Below are positions 22,257 to 34,384 of a stretch of DNA of 64,000 nucleotides, piece by piece. The notes under the pieces were generated by a model, which saw only the letters and a program-made list of their open reading frames with translations, did no database searches and was not told where the DNA came from. Source of the stretch: Acestrorhynchus altus (taxonomy: Eukaryota; Chordata; Actinopteri; Characiformes; Acestrorhynchidae); NCBI GenBank assembly GCA_034509495.1, contig CM067511.1, positions 23,279,312 to 23,343,311 on the forward strand. The letters are read 5' to 3'. Made by a program: the position numbers and the translations under genes. Each line of letters opens with the position of its first letter. The stretch's first letter is position 1.

Positions 22257-22631
22257 GTGTGGGATATAAATACCTGTGGGGTGTGCAATGGAATTCATAG
22301 ACTGAAGAGAGTTGTAGTGAATGGTTCATTCAATGTGTGGAAAAGGAGTCACAAAGCATATGTTCATGACTGGCAAAAAAGAGGGATTGCATTTGGGTGT
22401 GTCAAAGGCCATAGTGTGAAGGATGTAGCTGGATTTGTACGTGTACTGAAAAGTACAGTTGTACAGGTTTACCAGCATTGGCAAAAAAAACTGACCAGGA
22501 ACACTCCAAGAGGCCTTTGCTCACTTTGTCTGTTGGACACAATTCAAACTAGAATTTCCAGTAGACTGGGATTTTTGCCTGTGCTGGGAGATTTGCTTGA
22601 CAGTGGCAAAAAATCAAAAACACAAACTTAG
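22257..22631 (+). pseudogene. Possible transposase helix-turn-helix fragment
   Basis: An open frame contains GIAFGCVKGHSVKDVAGFV and RVLKSTVVQVYQHWQ, which has the spacing of a Tc1/pogo-type N-terminal helix-turn-helix (GxSVxxVAxxxxVxxSTVxxVYxxW). No catalytic domain follows. Resemblance is by eye only; it could be chance. Confidence 0.4.
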
Positions 22632-23854
22632 TGAAGTAAAAGGAAAAAGCCCCAAGTGGGTTTTGGGAAACTAGTTAGGTAGCTTATAACAATTATTAAA
22701 TTCCAAGTCACATCTAACCTCATAATGTAATGCATAAACAGCCTGTTCTAAAAAAAAAATTTAATTTTAAATTGGAAACAGCAATTTAAATGTAAAAAAA
22801 AAATTACATTTACCTTTTTTTTGGTTACAGTTAGTTTTTTAATATTGTGATATTCATAAGTGATCATAATTTAAGAAGGTAAGAAAATAAATGGTAAAAT
22901 TTTGTATTCGTTACAAATAAATGATATATTTTAAGCGTTTATTATATTTTATTATATTTTAATTTCTTGAGTTTACTTTTGATTAGTATGGCTTATAGCT
23001 AAAAAAAAAATCCAGTATCTCAAAATATTTCAATATTCAGGTAGTATCAACACCTAAACAACAGCTTGAATTTATTACACTTTAAACATAATGAATATAA
23101 TTATGACAGAGTATCTTTGTTAATTACATGATGAATATTTTTTTTAGATGTGATAGTGTGCATTTAGTTCTGCCCAATCATACTGAAGTTTAGTGTTTCA
23201 GTCTCGTCAGCTTTTTGAATATGGTAATATACAAACCACCACTCCGAACAGAGATCAATGTTCAGTCTTGTAGACTTATAATGCAGAGTTTTTGTCTTTG
23301 CTTCATAAAACAATACAAAAAAAATAAAAATAAATTACAAGAAATGTAGGACCCTTTACAAACTGAAACTGAAAAGAAATTACCACAGAAAATAGCTTTT
23401 TAACTCTTAGGATGTAGCAAAAGCCCAGCATTTAATAGTCTACAATTAAACCTTGTTTTGTTGACCAACACCCCATTACAGCAAATCCCAAAGTGTAGGA
23501 AATGAAGAAGATAAAAATGCTCACAGAGAGTGAGGTTTAGTGGCTGGTGTCAGAGGGTCATAAAACAAAAGTGCCACACAACACAGGTTTATCAAAACTA
23601 ACTGATGCTGAGAAAACACATTCCCATACTAAGAGTGTCAAAAGTTTCTAAAGTGCTTTTGTACACTCAGTACACTCATCTCTCCAGCAATGATCCCAGT
23701 TCTTCAGTCACTTCCAGCAGATATCCAGCACTTCTCAAACCTGCTGATTTCTAGATTTCATTCTTGATTGAAGTATATCTCTTTCATTTTTTTGCCTGTA
23801 GTCACTGCAGTGGACCTCATTATGTGAATATGAACTCAAAGGTTAGGCGACCTT
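22632..23854. other. AT-rich 3' flank of the LRRN4CL-like gene
   Basis: Very AT-rich, with poly-A/T runs and no coding signal. The 3' UTR of the minus-strand gene must end here. A plus-strand tttatt at about 22896-23000 would read AATAAA on the gene strand, but several candidates exist. Confidence 0.4.
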
Positions 23855-24606
23855 TCAGAGCATGCCGTCCGCTCCTCCAGTCTCAGTCCTTGCCAGATTT
23901 TTCCTTCTTGTCCGAAACCTCCACAATAGCAGTGCTAACACAAGCACCACAATTAGTGTCACTACACCTCCTATGATTCCCAGCTTCAATGCCAACACGG
24001 ACTCTGAGCTTTGAGGCTGGAAGCGGGTACAGGAGTGCTTCGCCATTTCACTAACCCCAGCCTTGTTTACTGCCTGAATACACACTTCTCTCCCAGCTGA
24101 TAACTCGCCCAAAGCCATTTGCCGTTTTTTACCATCGGCCATCAGGCTCCGTTCTCGACCCTCAACCTGCACCATGTAGTGGGAAACTGTAGATACGGGA
24201 GCACACCAGTATACCACAACCCCTCTTGAGCCTTCATGGGACAACTTGAAAATCTGCGGAGGGGCCGGGAGGTCATTGGGCCCACTGATTCCAGGGCAAG
24301 AGCAGCCTGTGGAAGCTGATAGCTGTTGGCAGGATGGCTGCTGCTCTTGGCATAGGTCGTACTCGCAGCGTTTGGCCACAGGATTCACAGGTTTGGCTGG
24401 TGGAGGTGATTTAGTGTAATAATAATCACTGTAGTCATCTAAGTCAATGCTAATGGACGGGCGAGTGTGATTCCAGGGTGATGATGTTGACGGTGCCACC
24501 AAGGGAGGAAGGATGAGTGAGACAATGGAGAGAAGCAGGGGAAGAATGAGAGAATCCTGGAATACCACCAACATGGTGTCTAGCAGTGTGGAATCCTTTG
24601 GGATTT
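23855..24606 (-). CDS. lrrn4cl: LRRN4 C-terminal-like protein (type I membrane protein)
   Basis: An open frame of 239 codons, close to the roughly 238 of the mammalian protein. From the N-terminus: hydrophobic signal peptide (about 1-27); an N-glycosylation site (NHT, 35); an acidic Tyr/Asp patch (44-53, DLDDYSDYYY, possible Tyr sulfation); a Cys cluster CEYDLC...C...CSCPG (70-95); a fibronectin type III domain (about 102-185, with VVYWCAP and AVNKAGVSE); a transmembrane helix (about 195-218); and a short basic tail. The CxYDxC...CxCPG plus FN3 plus TM layout is that of LRRN4CL. An acceptor (ttctaattcacag) precedes the exon at 24606, 32 nt before the ATG, so the whole protein lies in one exon. 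The function of the family is poorly known. No damage seen. Confidence 0.8.
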
Positions 24607-25958
24607 CTGTGAATTAGAAAATACATCTGTAATTTTAGTAGAAAATCTAAACTCCAGTATAAATGCAGATATTACAGCAAGAGTCTTAATTATTAAGGTT
24701 TGGTTGACAGCAAAGTAGTAAAAAGGATAAAACTTCAAAAATTCACAACAGAAAAATCATCAATTGGTATCTCAGAGGTGTCTAGGTAGAGACAGCTAAA
24801 TGAGCTCCCTTGTCGGTTGAGACTTACTTAAATGCCTAATGTATAAGATTAATTAGGCTGATTGCAATCAACCCAGTTCTGATTTCCAGTGTCAGGGTGG
24901 TTGAAGGGAGATTTTTGTTAATCTGTTTGTATAAAATGTGAGAAAATCAGTACAAACAAATAAGACACAGCTGGATAGATTTAATTTACAACGGCAAAAA
25001 AGGAAAAAATAACATTTTAAATCACAGCCTTAAATCAAAGACCTTGAAATGTGACATTGTTTATGTATTTGTATGAAATTTGAGAAAAATAGAATTCAGA
25101 TTACGCAACATTGTGAAATTGTAACTAAAACCTGTATAAATAAAATGTTGAATAATATTAAACACACACTTTTGCTTCTTAGTACCTGCAAAGCACCAAA
25201 AGCCAGAAACTAGTCGGCCCCTCTATCATCACCACTGCTCCTAGACTAGATTTGGAAACAGCAATTTAAACATTTTGAACATCAGTGTTAAGATTATTAT
25301 CATTTTAATATAAAACAAATGGAAGCGAAGGGGTTACAGAGTTTCTGTTTGATTCTTTTTGACATCACTTAAGACAGGAGTAAACAGTGCTGATTATTTT
25401 GCAAGTTCCCTAATCCGAGAGGCTCCAGACTACTTTTTATGGTCTGACGTGGGAAAGACACAGTTTGTTCCATTGTTCTATTTGTGCAAGGATTTGGAAA
25501 ATCAGCACTGTCAACAGTGGACACAAGAAGAATAGCAAATCCAGAACACTGTGCAAGAGAAAGTCATGTGTGTATAATCTGTGCTGTGTTAGAAATGCAT
25601 GCAATCCATGCTTCTTCCATTAGAAATACTCCATTCATTTCAATAATTGATGAATCATTTCCTTGCATTTCCTTAAACTAGTCTTCTTGAATTAACTTGA
25701 CAAAGATCATTACCTGGTAAATGGTTTAGGTAAAGAGTGAAGGCAAACACACACTGAAATGAGGAGAAGAGAAAGGAATGTACAGCTGTAGCATTTTAAG
25801 CCACCTAGTATAATAGAGCTATTGTGTTGCCGCCGCCTGTGGAGTTAGACTCTTGGTTACTATTGTAATCAGAAGTGAATGCATCCAGAGTTCCTACTGA
25901 ATTCACTCAACGTTTGATAAGATCTGAATGGAAGCAAACTTCTTTAAGATGAACTTAC
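24607..25958 (-). other. Probable 5' intron of the LRRN4CL-like gene
   Basis: Bounded on the gene strand by a consensus donor CAG|GTAAGT (exon end 25959) and the acceptor at 24607-24609, giving an intron of about 1.35 kb. No coding signal was seen inside. Another weaker donor (AG|GTAATG) near 25711 is possible. Confidence 0.5.
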
Positions 25959-26034
25959 CTGTGCAAACAAAGTAGTCGAAGAATCCTTGTGAGAGCTGTA
26001 AACCAAAATGTTACTCCTTTATGTGGTAGTAAAT

Positions 26035-26089
<55 letters not shown>

Positions 26090-26101
26090 CCAGTTTTTAT
26101 A
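25959..26101 (-). promoter_or_regulatory. lrrn4cl: Putative promoter and non-coding exon 1 of the LRRN4CL-like gene
   Basis: On the minus strand a TATAAAAA box (26094-26101) is followed by a GA-rich tract (26035-26087, CT on the plus strand) and then the exon end at 25959 with a perfect donor. Transcription would start about 26065-26070, giving a 5' exon near 110 nt with no upstream coding. Inferred from signal order only. Confidence 0.5.
26035..26087. repeat. (CT)n microsatellite in the 5' UTR/promoter
   Basis: CT dinucleotides, slightly interrupted at the left. They sit where transcription of the LRRN4CL-like gene should begin. Confidence 0.95.
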
Positions 26102-26240
26102 AACAGCCTCTATAACTCCCCAACAGTCACCTCCTCCTTCCCCTCCTCCCTCACCCCATTCTCCCCCTCTACTTCTCTTTTTTCTCAATCCCCAATACAT
26201 GCCAAGTTTCACCATTCACGAACTCAATAGAGCACCAACA

Positions 26241-26241
<1 letters not shown>

Positions 26242-26320
<79 letters not shown>

Positions 26321-26402
26321 GCGTGTGTGTGTGTGTGTGTGGTTGAGTGAACATGAAGCACATACACCCACATTCCAACTCTTTGTGGGTCTGAAACCTG
26401 TG

Positions 26403-26476
<74 letters not shown>
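26242..26476. repeat. Opposed (GT)n and (CA)n arrays
   Basis: A GT array of about 99 bp (26242-26340, with two GC interruptions) faces a CA array of about 75 bp (26402-26476) across a 61-bp spacer. Together they form a large inverted repeat just upstream of the LRRN4CL-like promoter. Confidence 0.95.
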
Positions 26477-26478
<2 letters not shown>

Positions 26479-27255
26479 GAAACAATCATGCCAAATAAAA
26501 ATGGAGCCAATTTGACTAATTAATCAAGTAAAAGGGTTCCAGACACTAATTCAGCTTAATTACTGCATTCCCCAAAATGGGATATGTTGTTGGAAGTCAA
26601 CCATGGCCAACCAGTCAGGTATGACCAGCTAGTCAGTTAACCCTATGACCATGTGCCAGAGACTACGGCATTCTTATCCAAGTGCCATGCTGTAACAAGT
26701 ACTAAATCATACTGTACTGTGGGAAGTGTTTGGTAGAAGGGCAACTTGAAACTAATGCCGCTGAAGAGCTTTTATTTGAGAATACAGCAACCAGATGACA
26801 ATTTTTTGGAAAGGGCTCACGCAAAACTATCCCCGGAAGGACACTGTGGTCTAATTAAACAAATCAGCAGCAGCTTCACTTTAAACCCCACACAATGGGG
26901 TGCTCAGACAAATACATTCCAAAAACATTAGAATACTAGAGCACATGCCTTCTTAAACTAAATTCAGTCAGTAAACTCATATGTTAGCCAGCTCCCCTGC
27001 AAACCTTCAACCAGTTAATGTTATTTTCATTTTCATTCATTATAGCATAAGCTGAAGTGTTCTACTGTAAGGTTGAACAGCCTGCTACAGACAAGCACAT
27101 TTGTTATATAATTCAGTAATGAAATATTAAATGTAATGTTTTCATGTTAAAATACAGTTTTTAAAGCAAAATGTTTTATGGGCACTTCTGATATAGAACT
27201 CTCTTCTGAACTGGTGTTCTTTTAATATTATCAGAGAGAATGCCAGCAAGCTGTG

Positions 27256-27311
<56 letters not shown>

Positions 27312-28019
27312 CAACAATATAGTACATAGCACATGATTTATTGAGCTTTTTTGTATTTTCTCATTTTATTGGTGTATATACTAAGCAACACACAAGCTCT
27401 TGAAATAATAGTTTTGTCCACTTTAGAGTTTGCAGGCCTTTCTGCTCCCAGGTTGGTCAAGCAAAACGGGAGAGGCCAATTACACTACCAGTAATGATCT
27501 GACTGTGACTCTGTGGGGAAAAACAGCCAAAGCATTTCTCATGAACCCGATCATGTAATGGTGTTCAGCTGACAGATGCTTTGCATAACCTTGGCACCCC
27601 AAACATGTGTGCTGGGTTCACAGCTTGTTGTTTGACAGATGCAAAGCTGTCTATTGTCCCTAACAACAAAACGAAGAAAACAACTCATAACTAACCAATT
27701 TATCTAAATAAAAAAACAAACATAGAATGGAAATGCAATGCTAATGCAATAGCCTGCTGTCAGTGTCACAAGAAGCAGGAAGTGGTAACATGAATGACAT
27801 GTTACCTTTGACATACGTCATTGTGGTGAGAAATTTATTTCTTACTTCCTTCCATTAGTTCAGCTGAGGTCATGGTTCAGGTAGTTGGGGTTCACTTTAC
27901 TGTACTGTATAAGGACCTTCAGTGATGAAGGGCTCACTCAAAATAAAGTTAAACCACTTTTAAGGCCCATTAAAGATGCAATTCAGATGCTTAACTGCAT
28001 TCAAGAACATACACAGTCG
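26477..28019. other. Intergenic, no recognised gene
   Basis: Contains a (GT)n array at 27253-27309. A loosely repetitive stretch near 26590-26640 has ACCAGC/GGTC words like those at 34800, 50600, 52130 and 52820-53040, probably decayed copies of one interspersed repeat. Confidence 0.4.
27253..27309. repeat. (GT)n microsatellite
   Basis: GT dinucleotides with one GC near the left end. Confidence 0.97.
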
Positions 28020-28245
28020 AGTCAGATTTTAATGACCACCTCCCTGTTTTTACTCTTCAGACGCATTTAACTCCACTGACCGTACTCTTACTAACACTCT
28101 TCTGTAATAGTCCATCTGTTTCTTTGCATATTTTGTTCCTTTCACCCTGACCATTGGAATGGTCAGGACCCCACAGGACCCCCAGCACGTATTATTATGT
28201 AGGTTGTGGGTCATTCTCTGCCATTAAACTCATGTGTTCATAGCA
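28020..28245 (+). repeat. Interspersed repeat fragment (non-coding)
   Basis: Contains tttaactccactgaccgtac, gtccatctgtttctttgcat and tggtcaggaccccacaggac, recalled as part of a non-coding interspersed repeat frequent in ostariophysan fishes. No ends can be defined. The identification rests on memory. Confidence 0.4.
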
Positions 28246-29363
28246 TGTAAGTGTGTATTTTGTGGATCATCTCCAGATTTGGGGGTATTTTGCATTGATA
28301 TGGCCCACCAACTATTCGCCAACATAAAGAACACTGTCAAGGGGAGTTGAAAGCTGGCTAGGGTCACTTAGGCTAATGGCTATGTGTTGCATTTACCCAC
28401 CACGGAAGTAAGGTACCCAAGACTAAAGTGAGTGACCTTAGGGAGGTCCACTCATCTCACTTGAAGACTCCAAGGTAGGAAATACAAGAGTTTCCAACCC
28501 ATTCCAGTTTGCTCAGCGAGGGACCAAAAACCTTTGGATCGACCTTTGAAGATGGCTAAACCTCACTTCTGGAACAGCTCTCACCTCCGATCCAAAGACA
28601 TCTCCCAAGATGGATGTCTTCCACCACTATAAGCTCTAAGGGAGAGAGGATGGAGTGTGTATTATGGGAGTGTAGGAATGTTTAGCTAAATGCACCTCAA
28701 TAATTCCTGATTCCTAATCCTGTCTCTAAAAGATCAAAATACAGCTGGCCCAAATGACCTTCTTCCATACTATTTCTATTACATGCTTACCTGTAGTAAA
28801 GCTGATTCATGCAGCTTGAGTTTATTCTTTTATGGGGAATTTCATTATGTATGACATTATTATGACGATTCTGACTGATACTGTCTCTGAATGATAAATC
28901 TATAAAATTTGCTACATATTCACAAAGTAATGTCATTTGTCAGGGACAAATGTACACATTCAACAAGAAAATAAAACTTCTTCCATTTACAAATTTGTGA
29001 CAAATAATGAAACAACGTGGGGATAGGCGTTTTAGAGTGTAATGGTGGTGATGTTGTTTGAAAATGCAGGCTGTGTGTGAGTTTGTTGGTTGCATTGCTT
29101 CAGAAAATGTCTTTTGCTGAGTGCTGGGAAGAGGGGGATGAGCTGGTGGTGAATTTGGCGAGAGAATTAGGAGAGAGGGAAGCATAGGAAAGTAAGGAAA
29201 GGAAGTAAGGAATAAGGAAAGTGCTGTGCCTTTTTGATTTGGAACATACTCATTTAGAGCAGCAGGATCCATAAGAAGTGTGGGATCACTTTAGTAAACT
29301 GAAAAGCATAAAGGGTGATGTCAAGAACATTCCCACTGTTTCCATTCTCTGAGCCATCTCAGT

Positions 29364-29404
<41 letters not shown>

Positions 29405-29417
29405 CACACATACTCAC
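28246..29417. other. Intergenic or intronic, no recognised gene
   Basis: No coding signal; a (CT)n array lies at about 29368-29402 directly before the donor of the exon at 29418. If the orphan exon belongs to a minus-strand gene, its next exon should lie in or left of this stretch; none was recognised. Confidence 0.4.
29368..29402. repeat. (CT)n microsatellite
   Basis: CT dinucleotides adjacent to an exon candidate; on the minus strand they form a GA tract just after its splice donor. Confidence 0.95.
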
Positions 29418-29614
29418 CGGGTGTCTGTGTCTTTCCTGCATTGTGGTCTAGCTTACGTGTTGCTGTATCATAGTAGTAGTGCTCACCAGACACGTTTGCC
29501 ACACACAGCCTAAACAGAGTCATTGCAGTTACATCCTCTTCCACGGAAATGACCATCCGCACATCACTCACCACATTCTTCACACAAGCCTGGAATGCCC
29601 AAACCCTGACACAT
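29418..29614 (-). CDS. Orphan internal exon of an unidentified gene
   Basis: A 197-nt stretch bounded on the minus strand by a strong acceptor (pyrimidine tract, ttttttcag) and a consensus donor (G|GTGAGT). It is open in one frame for 65 codons after a one-base split codon, and ends with one base over. The peptide includes VRVWAFQACVKNVV, VRMVISVEEDVTAM, TLFRLCVANVSGEHYYYD and TRKLDHN. It has three cysteines, one N-glycosylation site (NVS) and alternating hydrophobic residues suggesting beta strands of an extracellular domain. The family was not recognised. Neighbouring exons were not found. Confidence 0.45.
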
Positions 29615-30949
29615 CTGAAAAAATTAAATACAAAAAAGATAGATTGTGTTAATCAGTATCAGAATTACGTTATTAATCCCAAAAAGGAAATTGCAACACA
29701 CAGTTAATCCGGAGAAGCTGCAATGAACGTTCTTAACATTGCCTGTAAATAGCTGACCCAGTGTAGGTCCACTTAAATCTTGACCACCTCCTCTTTTGTG
29801 TAGCATATGAAAATACTTTAAATTGTATTCATAATTCATAATAATTCGTAAATTCATAATATTTTCAGGGGACCCAAAATTCCGACACCCCTGCTCCTGG
29901 CAAATCTCTCTCCGACAATACATCTTTCATTCTGTCACATCTCTAAACTCAGCCCTTACGTGGTTTAGAACAGTTATGGTCTTTAAAGCTGCATATCGCA
30001 TCAAACACACATAACTCATTACAGCAGTAAGATTTCACAACTCTTAAGCAGTCTGTTGCCTACCCATCTGTGGGATTTGAACACCCAAAACTGACACCTA
30101 ACTGACTATTTCATCAACGGATTATACTCAAATGTGAAATGGAGAGTATATGTTCTTGATGTTATATTGCAAGAGGAAATAGTACATACTGTATGTGACA
30201 AAAAGATCTTAACCTAACCTTAACATCACCTAAAAATCCATCCTCATCTAACCTGCTCTAAACCTAACCATAACCGAACTTAAACCTAACTTTAACCTAA
30301 CCAAACATTCCAACCTTACCTAACCTTAACCTAAAAATCCAACTTCCTCTGACTGTCCTGTTGATTTACAGTGTGTATCCTTCTTCTTTAACAGTTACAT
30401 CATTCATCCTGATCCATACAGAATATCAGTGTTGCCTCTTGTGCAGCAGAGTTCTTTCTAATCAATGTTTTTACATAGACAGGGCCCCATACACATGCTT
30501 TCAAGGGGCCCACAATTTTTACAGGTACTCCTGCTCCAGCCTAATCTCTTTAGCATCCCTCTGATAATCCACCTCAACAAATTCTGCTGTTAACCCAACC
30601 GTTTTCTTTAAAGCCGCTTTTCTTTAAAACATTACATCCAAATTTGTGTGACCATTCAAGTTTTAAACTATGGCTGGAATGTTTTGGAAGTATCAGGTAT
30701 GTTTGGTTATCTGCTTTAGGGCCAACTTCACTCCCAGTGTACTGCAGCAAAACATTTGATAAAAACCTAATCAGGAAGATTTAAAACCCTACCTACCAAC
30801 CCACCCAGACCACTTTATCTTATATACAGATATTTTATATAAGAGTCACCATTGAAGGATGTGAATGTTTATTTAGGGCTCATATGTCTGCAAATTTGTA
30901 AATCTCTGTGTGGCAGTGTATGAGTAATGGTTAGAATGAGCGATGTATA
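29615..30949. other. Intergenic or intronic, decayed repeats
   Basis: Two similar short stretches (near 29870-29930 and 30495-30560, both with ccctgctcc/tcctgctcc-like words and atctct) look like decayed copies of one repeat. 30210-30345 is rich in aacctaacc-type words. No gene recognised. Confidence 0.35.
30210..30345. repeat. Degenerate AACCTAA-rich tract
   Basis: Repeated variants of taacct, aacctaacc and cttaacctaa with irregular spacing. It resembles the short AACCTA-type minisatellites of fish genomes; it is not a true (CCCTAA)n telomere repeat. Confidence 0.6.
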
Positions 30950-30950
<1 letters not shown>

Positions 30951-31032
<82 letters not shown>

Positions 31033-31155
31033 ACGTGCGTCCACAGATGAGGTCAACTATGTTTTACAGGCTTGTCTAGTGATGAGACTTCTTGTTAACA
31101 GTTTGTATTACAAAAGTTCAGAAACACCGGAAATCTGCTTCTCTGCACATACACA

Positions 31156-31211
<56 letters not shown>

Positions 31212-31328
31212 GAAACACACCAGAGCAGCACGATTAAATGTAGCAGCACATTTACATTCCAGTGCTCTCAATTTTGTTGTTTCAGGAGAAAAACAGTCTT
31301 CTCCAATGTCAAGTGCTTAGACATTGGC

Positions 31329-31398
<70 letters not shown>
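30951..31398. repeat. Three-part GT / CA / GT microsatellite cluster
   Basis: GT array about 30951-31031, CA array about 31150-31209, GT array 31332-31398, separated by unique spacers of about 118 and 122 bp. The middle array is complementary to both outer ones. Confidence 0.95.
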
Positions 31399-31399
<1 letters not shown>

Positions 31400-31439
31400 A
31401 AGAGGATATTTTAATAGGCCAACTGTTCATAGTCTTTCA

Positions 31440-31790
31440 GGCTCTACCTATCTGGAAAGGCTTTACACTACATGTTTCAACACTGCTGTGAGGATTTGAT
31501 TTGCAGTCAATCAGAAGAGCATCCGTAAGTCCAGGAATTGATGTTCAATGGTTAGTTCTGCCAGTCCAGTTCATCTCAGAGATATTGAATGGAGTTCCAT
31601 CTCCCCAGAGAACACAGTTCCACTGCTCCACAGCCCGGTGTTGGAGGGCTTTATACCTGTCTATCCAAATTTGGCCATGGTGAGCTTCGTATAATCCAGC
31701 TGCTTCATAGAATCGCTTCGCCTGCCAATGCTTTTCTATAGAGATAATGTCTGTGTCAATCATTTTCACTAGTTTAAAAGGGAATTATAA
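31440..31790 (-). mobile_element. Non-autonomous interspersed repeat (copy 1)
   Basis: Contains cactgctgtgaggatttgat, gagaacacagttccactgct, ccacagcccggtgttggagg and ggctttatacctgtcta, recalled as a widespread fish DNA-transposon-like repeat. Its opposite end is seen in separate fragments at 35590-35760 and 48145-48265. No protein of its own; a 74-codon open frame here is incidental. Confidence 0.45.
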
Positions 31791-32535
31791 ACTCCCTGAT
31801 TCAGTGAACTCAGTGAAATCATAAATCACTTCAGTCAAACCAGCGAAGAGTTACAATGCAAAGATATATTGAACATGTTCAGACTGAAGGAAAAGCATTG
31901 AAGGAAAACAGTTTTCCATTGCTTCATTCTACCTGTTATCACTGGAATGGAATGTGGGTGTTTGTTGATCAAATCATGGGTGTAGACTTTATCTTGGCCA
32001 TAAGTGAGTTTTGGCCTGTAAAAGCACAAAATCTACAAATTTGATCTTTTAAGATAATCTAAAATATGAAGAATCATACATTGTTTTAGAAGTTAGTATT
32101 TTTTTATATGTATGGTAGAAGAATAAACTGTCATAGGACAGTTTGATTGATTTCCTTTTATATATATACCAACTTTTATAACCCTTGGCCAATTTTCTTT
32201 GGATGTCTTTGTTGTTCAGTGTACTTTTATTTCCATTTTTTTCCTTAAAAGGACTATAAAATAACATCCCAGCTTTTGGAATCCATTTGCAAATTGATCA
32301 TCAGTGTGTTTTTGAGCTGGAAATGCAAGAACAAATTGATGAGTTATTGATAATGATTAGATTGACAAGGATATTTATGATAATAAATTCTTTAATATAT
32401 TTGACAGTATTCCAAATAAAATAATAACCATAATACCATAAAAACATAATTTTATGTATGTATCAGTATTTATCCCTTCTCAGGACTTTTATTCTAGAAT
32501 TTGAACAAAGAAGGCAAACAGACCCTTCTTTCTCA
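31791..32535. other. Intergenic, AT-rich
   Basis: No gene, terminal repeats or tandem arrays recognised. Confidence 0.4.
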
Positions 32536-32830
32536 GTCTGCATGACCTGCATGAAGGTTGACTCCTGGAGTCTGAGAGAGCAAAATTGGCCATGCTGTCT
32601 CTGGGTGGGTAGACGGCACTCTAGTCCCACATCACACCCGGCGCGATGCTGTACTGCACAGGTGTTTGTTAGCCTGTCAGGTGTTTGGGGACCTGATCGT
32701 TTCCTCTTTCCATTCTGAAAAGAAGCGGTGGCTGGCTATTGGTCAGAGTCATCATGTGCTTGTCTTCCACCTCCTAGTGTCAGGAGTATCTTGTGTAATG
32801 GGAGGTCAGGGTGGGACAAAATGACATTAA
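32536..32830 (+). mobile_element. tRNA-like SINE, copy 1
   Basis: Shares caaaattggcc, tctctgggtg, tagacggcactct, cacatcacac and gcacaggtgtttgttagcc with the copies at 42455-42870 and 48585-49110, then ends near cttccacctcctagtgtcag. The 5' tRNA-like head is poorly preserved in this copy. Confidence 0.6.
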
Positions 32831-34384
32831 ATCTTTGAGATGACGGAGACCATAAAGAACATGTATACGCACACAAAGCACAATTTACACTCCTTGGTGA
32901 GAGAAGTTGACCAGTTGACCACTGCATTTTTATGCTAAGGCCAGTTCATAACAGCCCACCTTTCAGGAAAACTATATTTCTGTGTTTAGAATATCTGGCT
33001 TGCACCAAACCACCCAGCCAGCACATTTTCCTCTCTTCTCTACTTTCATTTCAACACAGCAGCTGTCAGTGTAAACCTCTACAAAAAATAGCATTCATAA
33101 ACAGTAAACAAGAACTCACTTCTGCTTTTATGGTCACCAGTGTTCTCCTGAGAGCTGTGGCTTTTCTGTGAGAAAGCTGGGGAGATGGGCAGCTTGGGAC
33201 AAAATGATCATCACTCTGCTCCTAACCCACAAATATATACCCTAAAATATTCCTTAAGCGTCTGTGGTGAATTAGAACATCAAAGTTATATTCCAGCAGA
33301 AAGACCCATTTGGAAAAGGTTGTTTCAGGATCAAACCAGTCATTTTCTCTTTATGGAGCAAGTATTATGGATAAGTATTTTTGGCCATCAGTTTTGCTCC
33401 TTTAAAGCAACATTTTTTCTAACCAGCTGCCAAAACATGTTTGGCATCCAAAGGCTGCTTGTTTTGAATGCTTGTGTAGGTAATGGGTATTCTCCAATGA
33501 GATGTTAAGTCATTTAACATCTGTGCTCAAGTATGAGGATTCTTCTGCTGCTGCAACCTAAATTAGTCTATGTTTATATATATAATGGTGTACTATAGAA
33601 ATGGTTGTTACTAACAAAATACATGCAGTTATGCCACAATTCAGAGGCAGAAAATGTTTTTTTTGGATACATAAACAGTTCCAATGAAACAATAAGTCAT
33701 TAAATTACAAGTACATTTAACAAGGAATGTGATTCCAAGGAATAAATGAGGGCTCAAACATATAGCCAATAAAGATTCTAATCTGGCCTGAAAAATACAT
33801 TCAGAATGCATGTTCTCAACAGCAACTATTTAACTGGGTTTAGAGGCATATTACAAAAAATCCACTCTTTCTGAACCACACTGACACTGATCTACACAGT
33901 TAAACTCAGTTGGGGGTGGAAGAACACAGAATCAAACTCAGAGACAGATCCAGGTTCAGTATGTTTGGTAAAGCTGTAGGCTGGGGTTCATTTCTAGTGA
34001 CTCTGGTGAGGACATGTGAAAGCTATCTACTTTTGGAGCTGTGGATGGGGATGTGTGTTTGGTTCACTATGTGACTACTTTGACTTACTGCCTGCACAGC
34101 TTGTTTGCAGGTGTTCCTGCACTGTGAAAAGGCATGACTCCAGTAAATGGAAAAATGTCCAGAAAAGTGATGTTTAGAAAAGCAATAAAGAACCTCTCTC
34201 CCTTGATCCTGGTGCAAACTAAAATATCCAGGACAGGTGTGAAAACATCATACGTTAGGACTTTGTGTTCTCCAGAAATATTAGCTAGCACAGGAAGAGC
34301 ACTGTCACTGTTCCACCAGTAGCACGTTTTAGACTAATTGTGCAAATGACATGTAATTAACCCTTAGCCATCTAAGAATGTGCT
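32831..34384. other. Intergenic, no recognised gene
   Basis: Several open frames of 60-107 codons, none with recognisable protein character or splice context. Confidence 0.4.

Noticed and set aside
26169..26510. Long open frames of alternating Cys-Val or His-Thr
   Set aside because: They are translations of CA/GT arrays; the same applies at 13189, 20354, 30953, 31092, 35588, 36669, 37639 and 51996.
30210..30345. Interstitial telomere sequence
   Set aside because: Words are aacctaa-like and irregular; no run of CCCTAA is present.
33185..33508. 107-codon plus-strand open frame as a gene
   Set aside because: No signal peptide, domain or splice sites, and composition typical of random AT-rich sequence.
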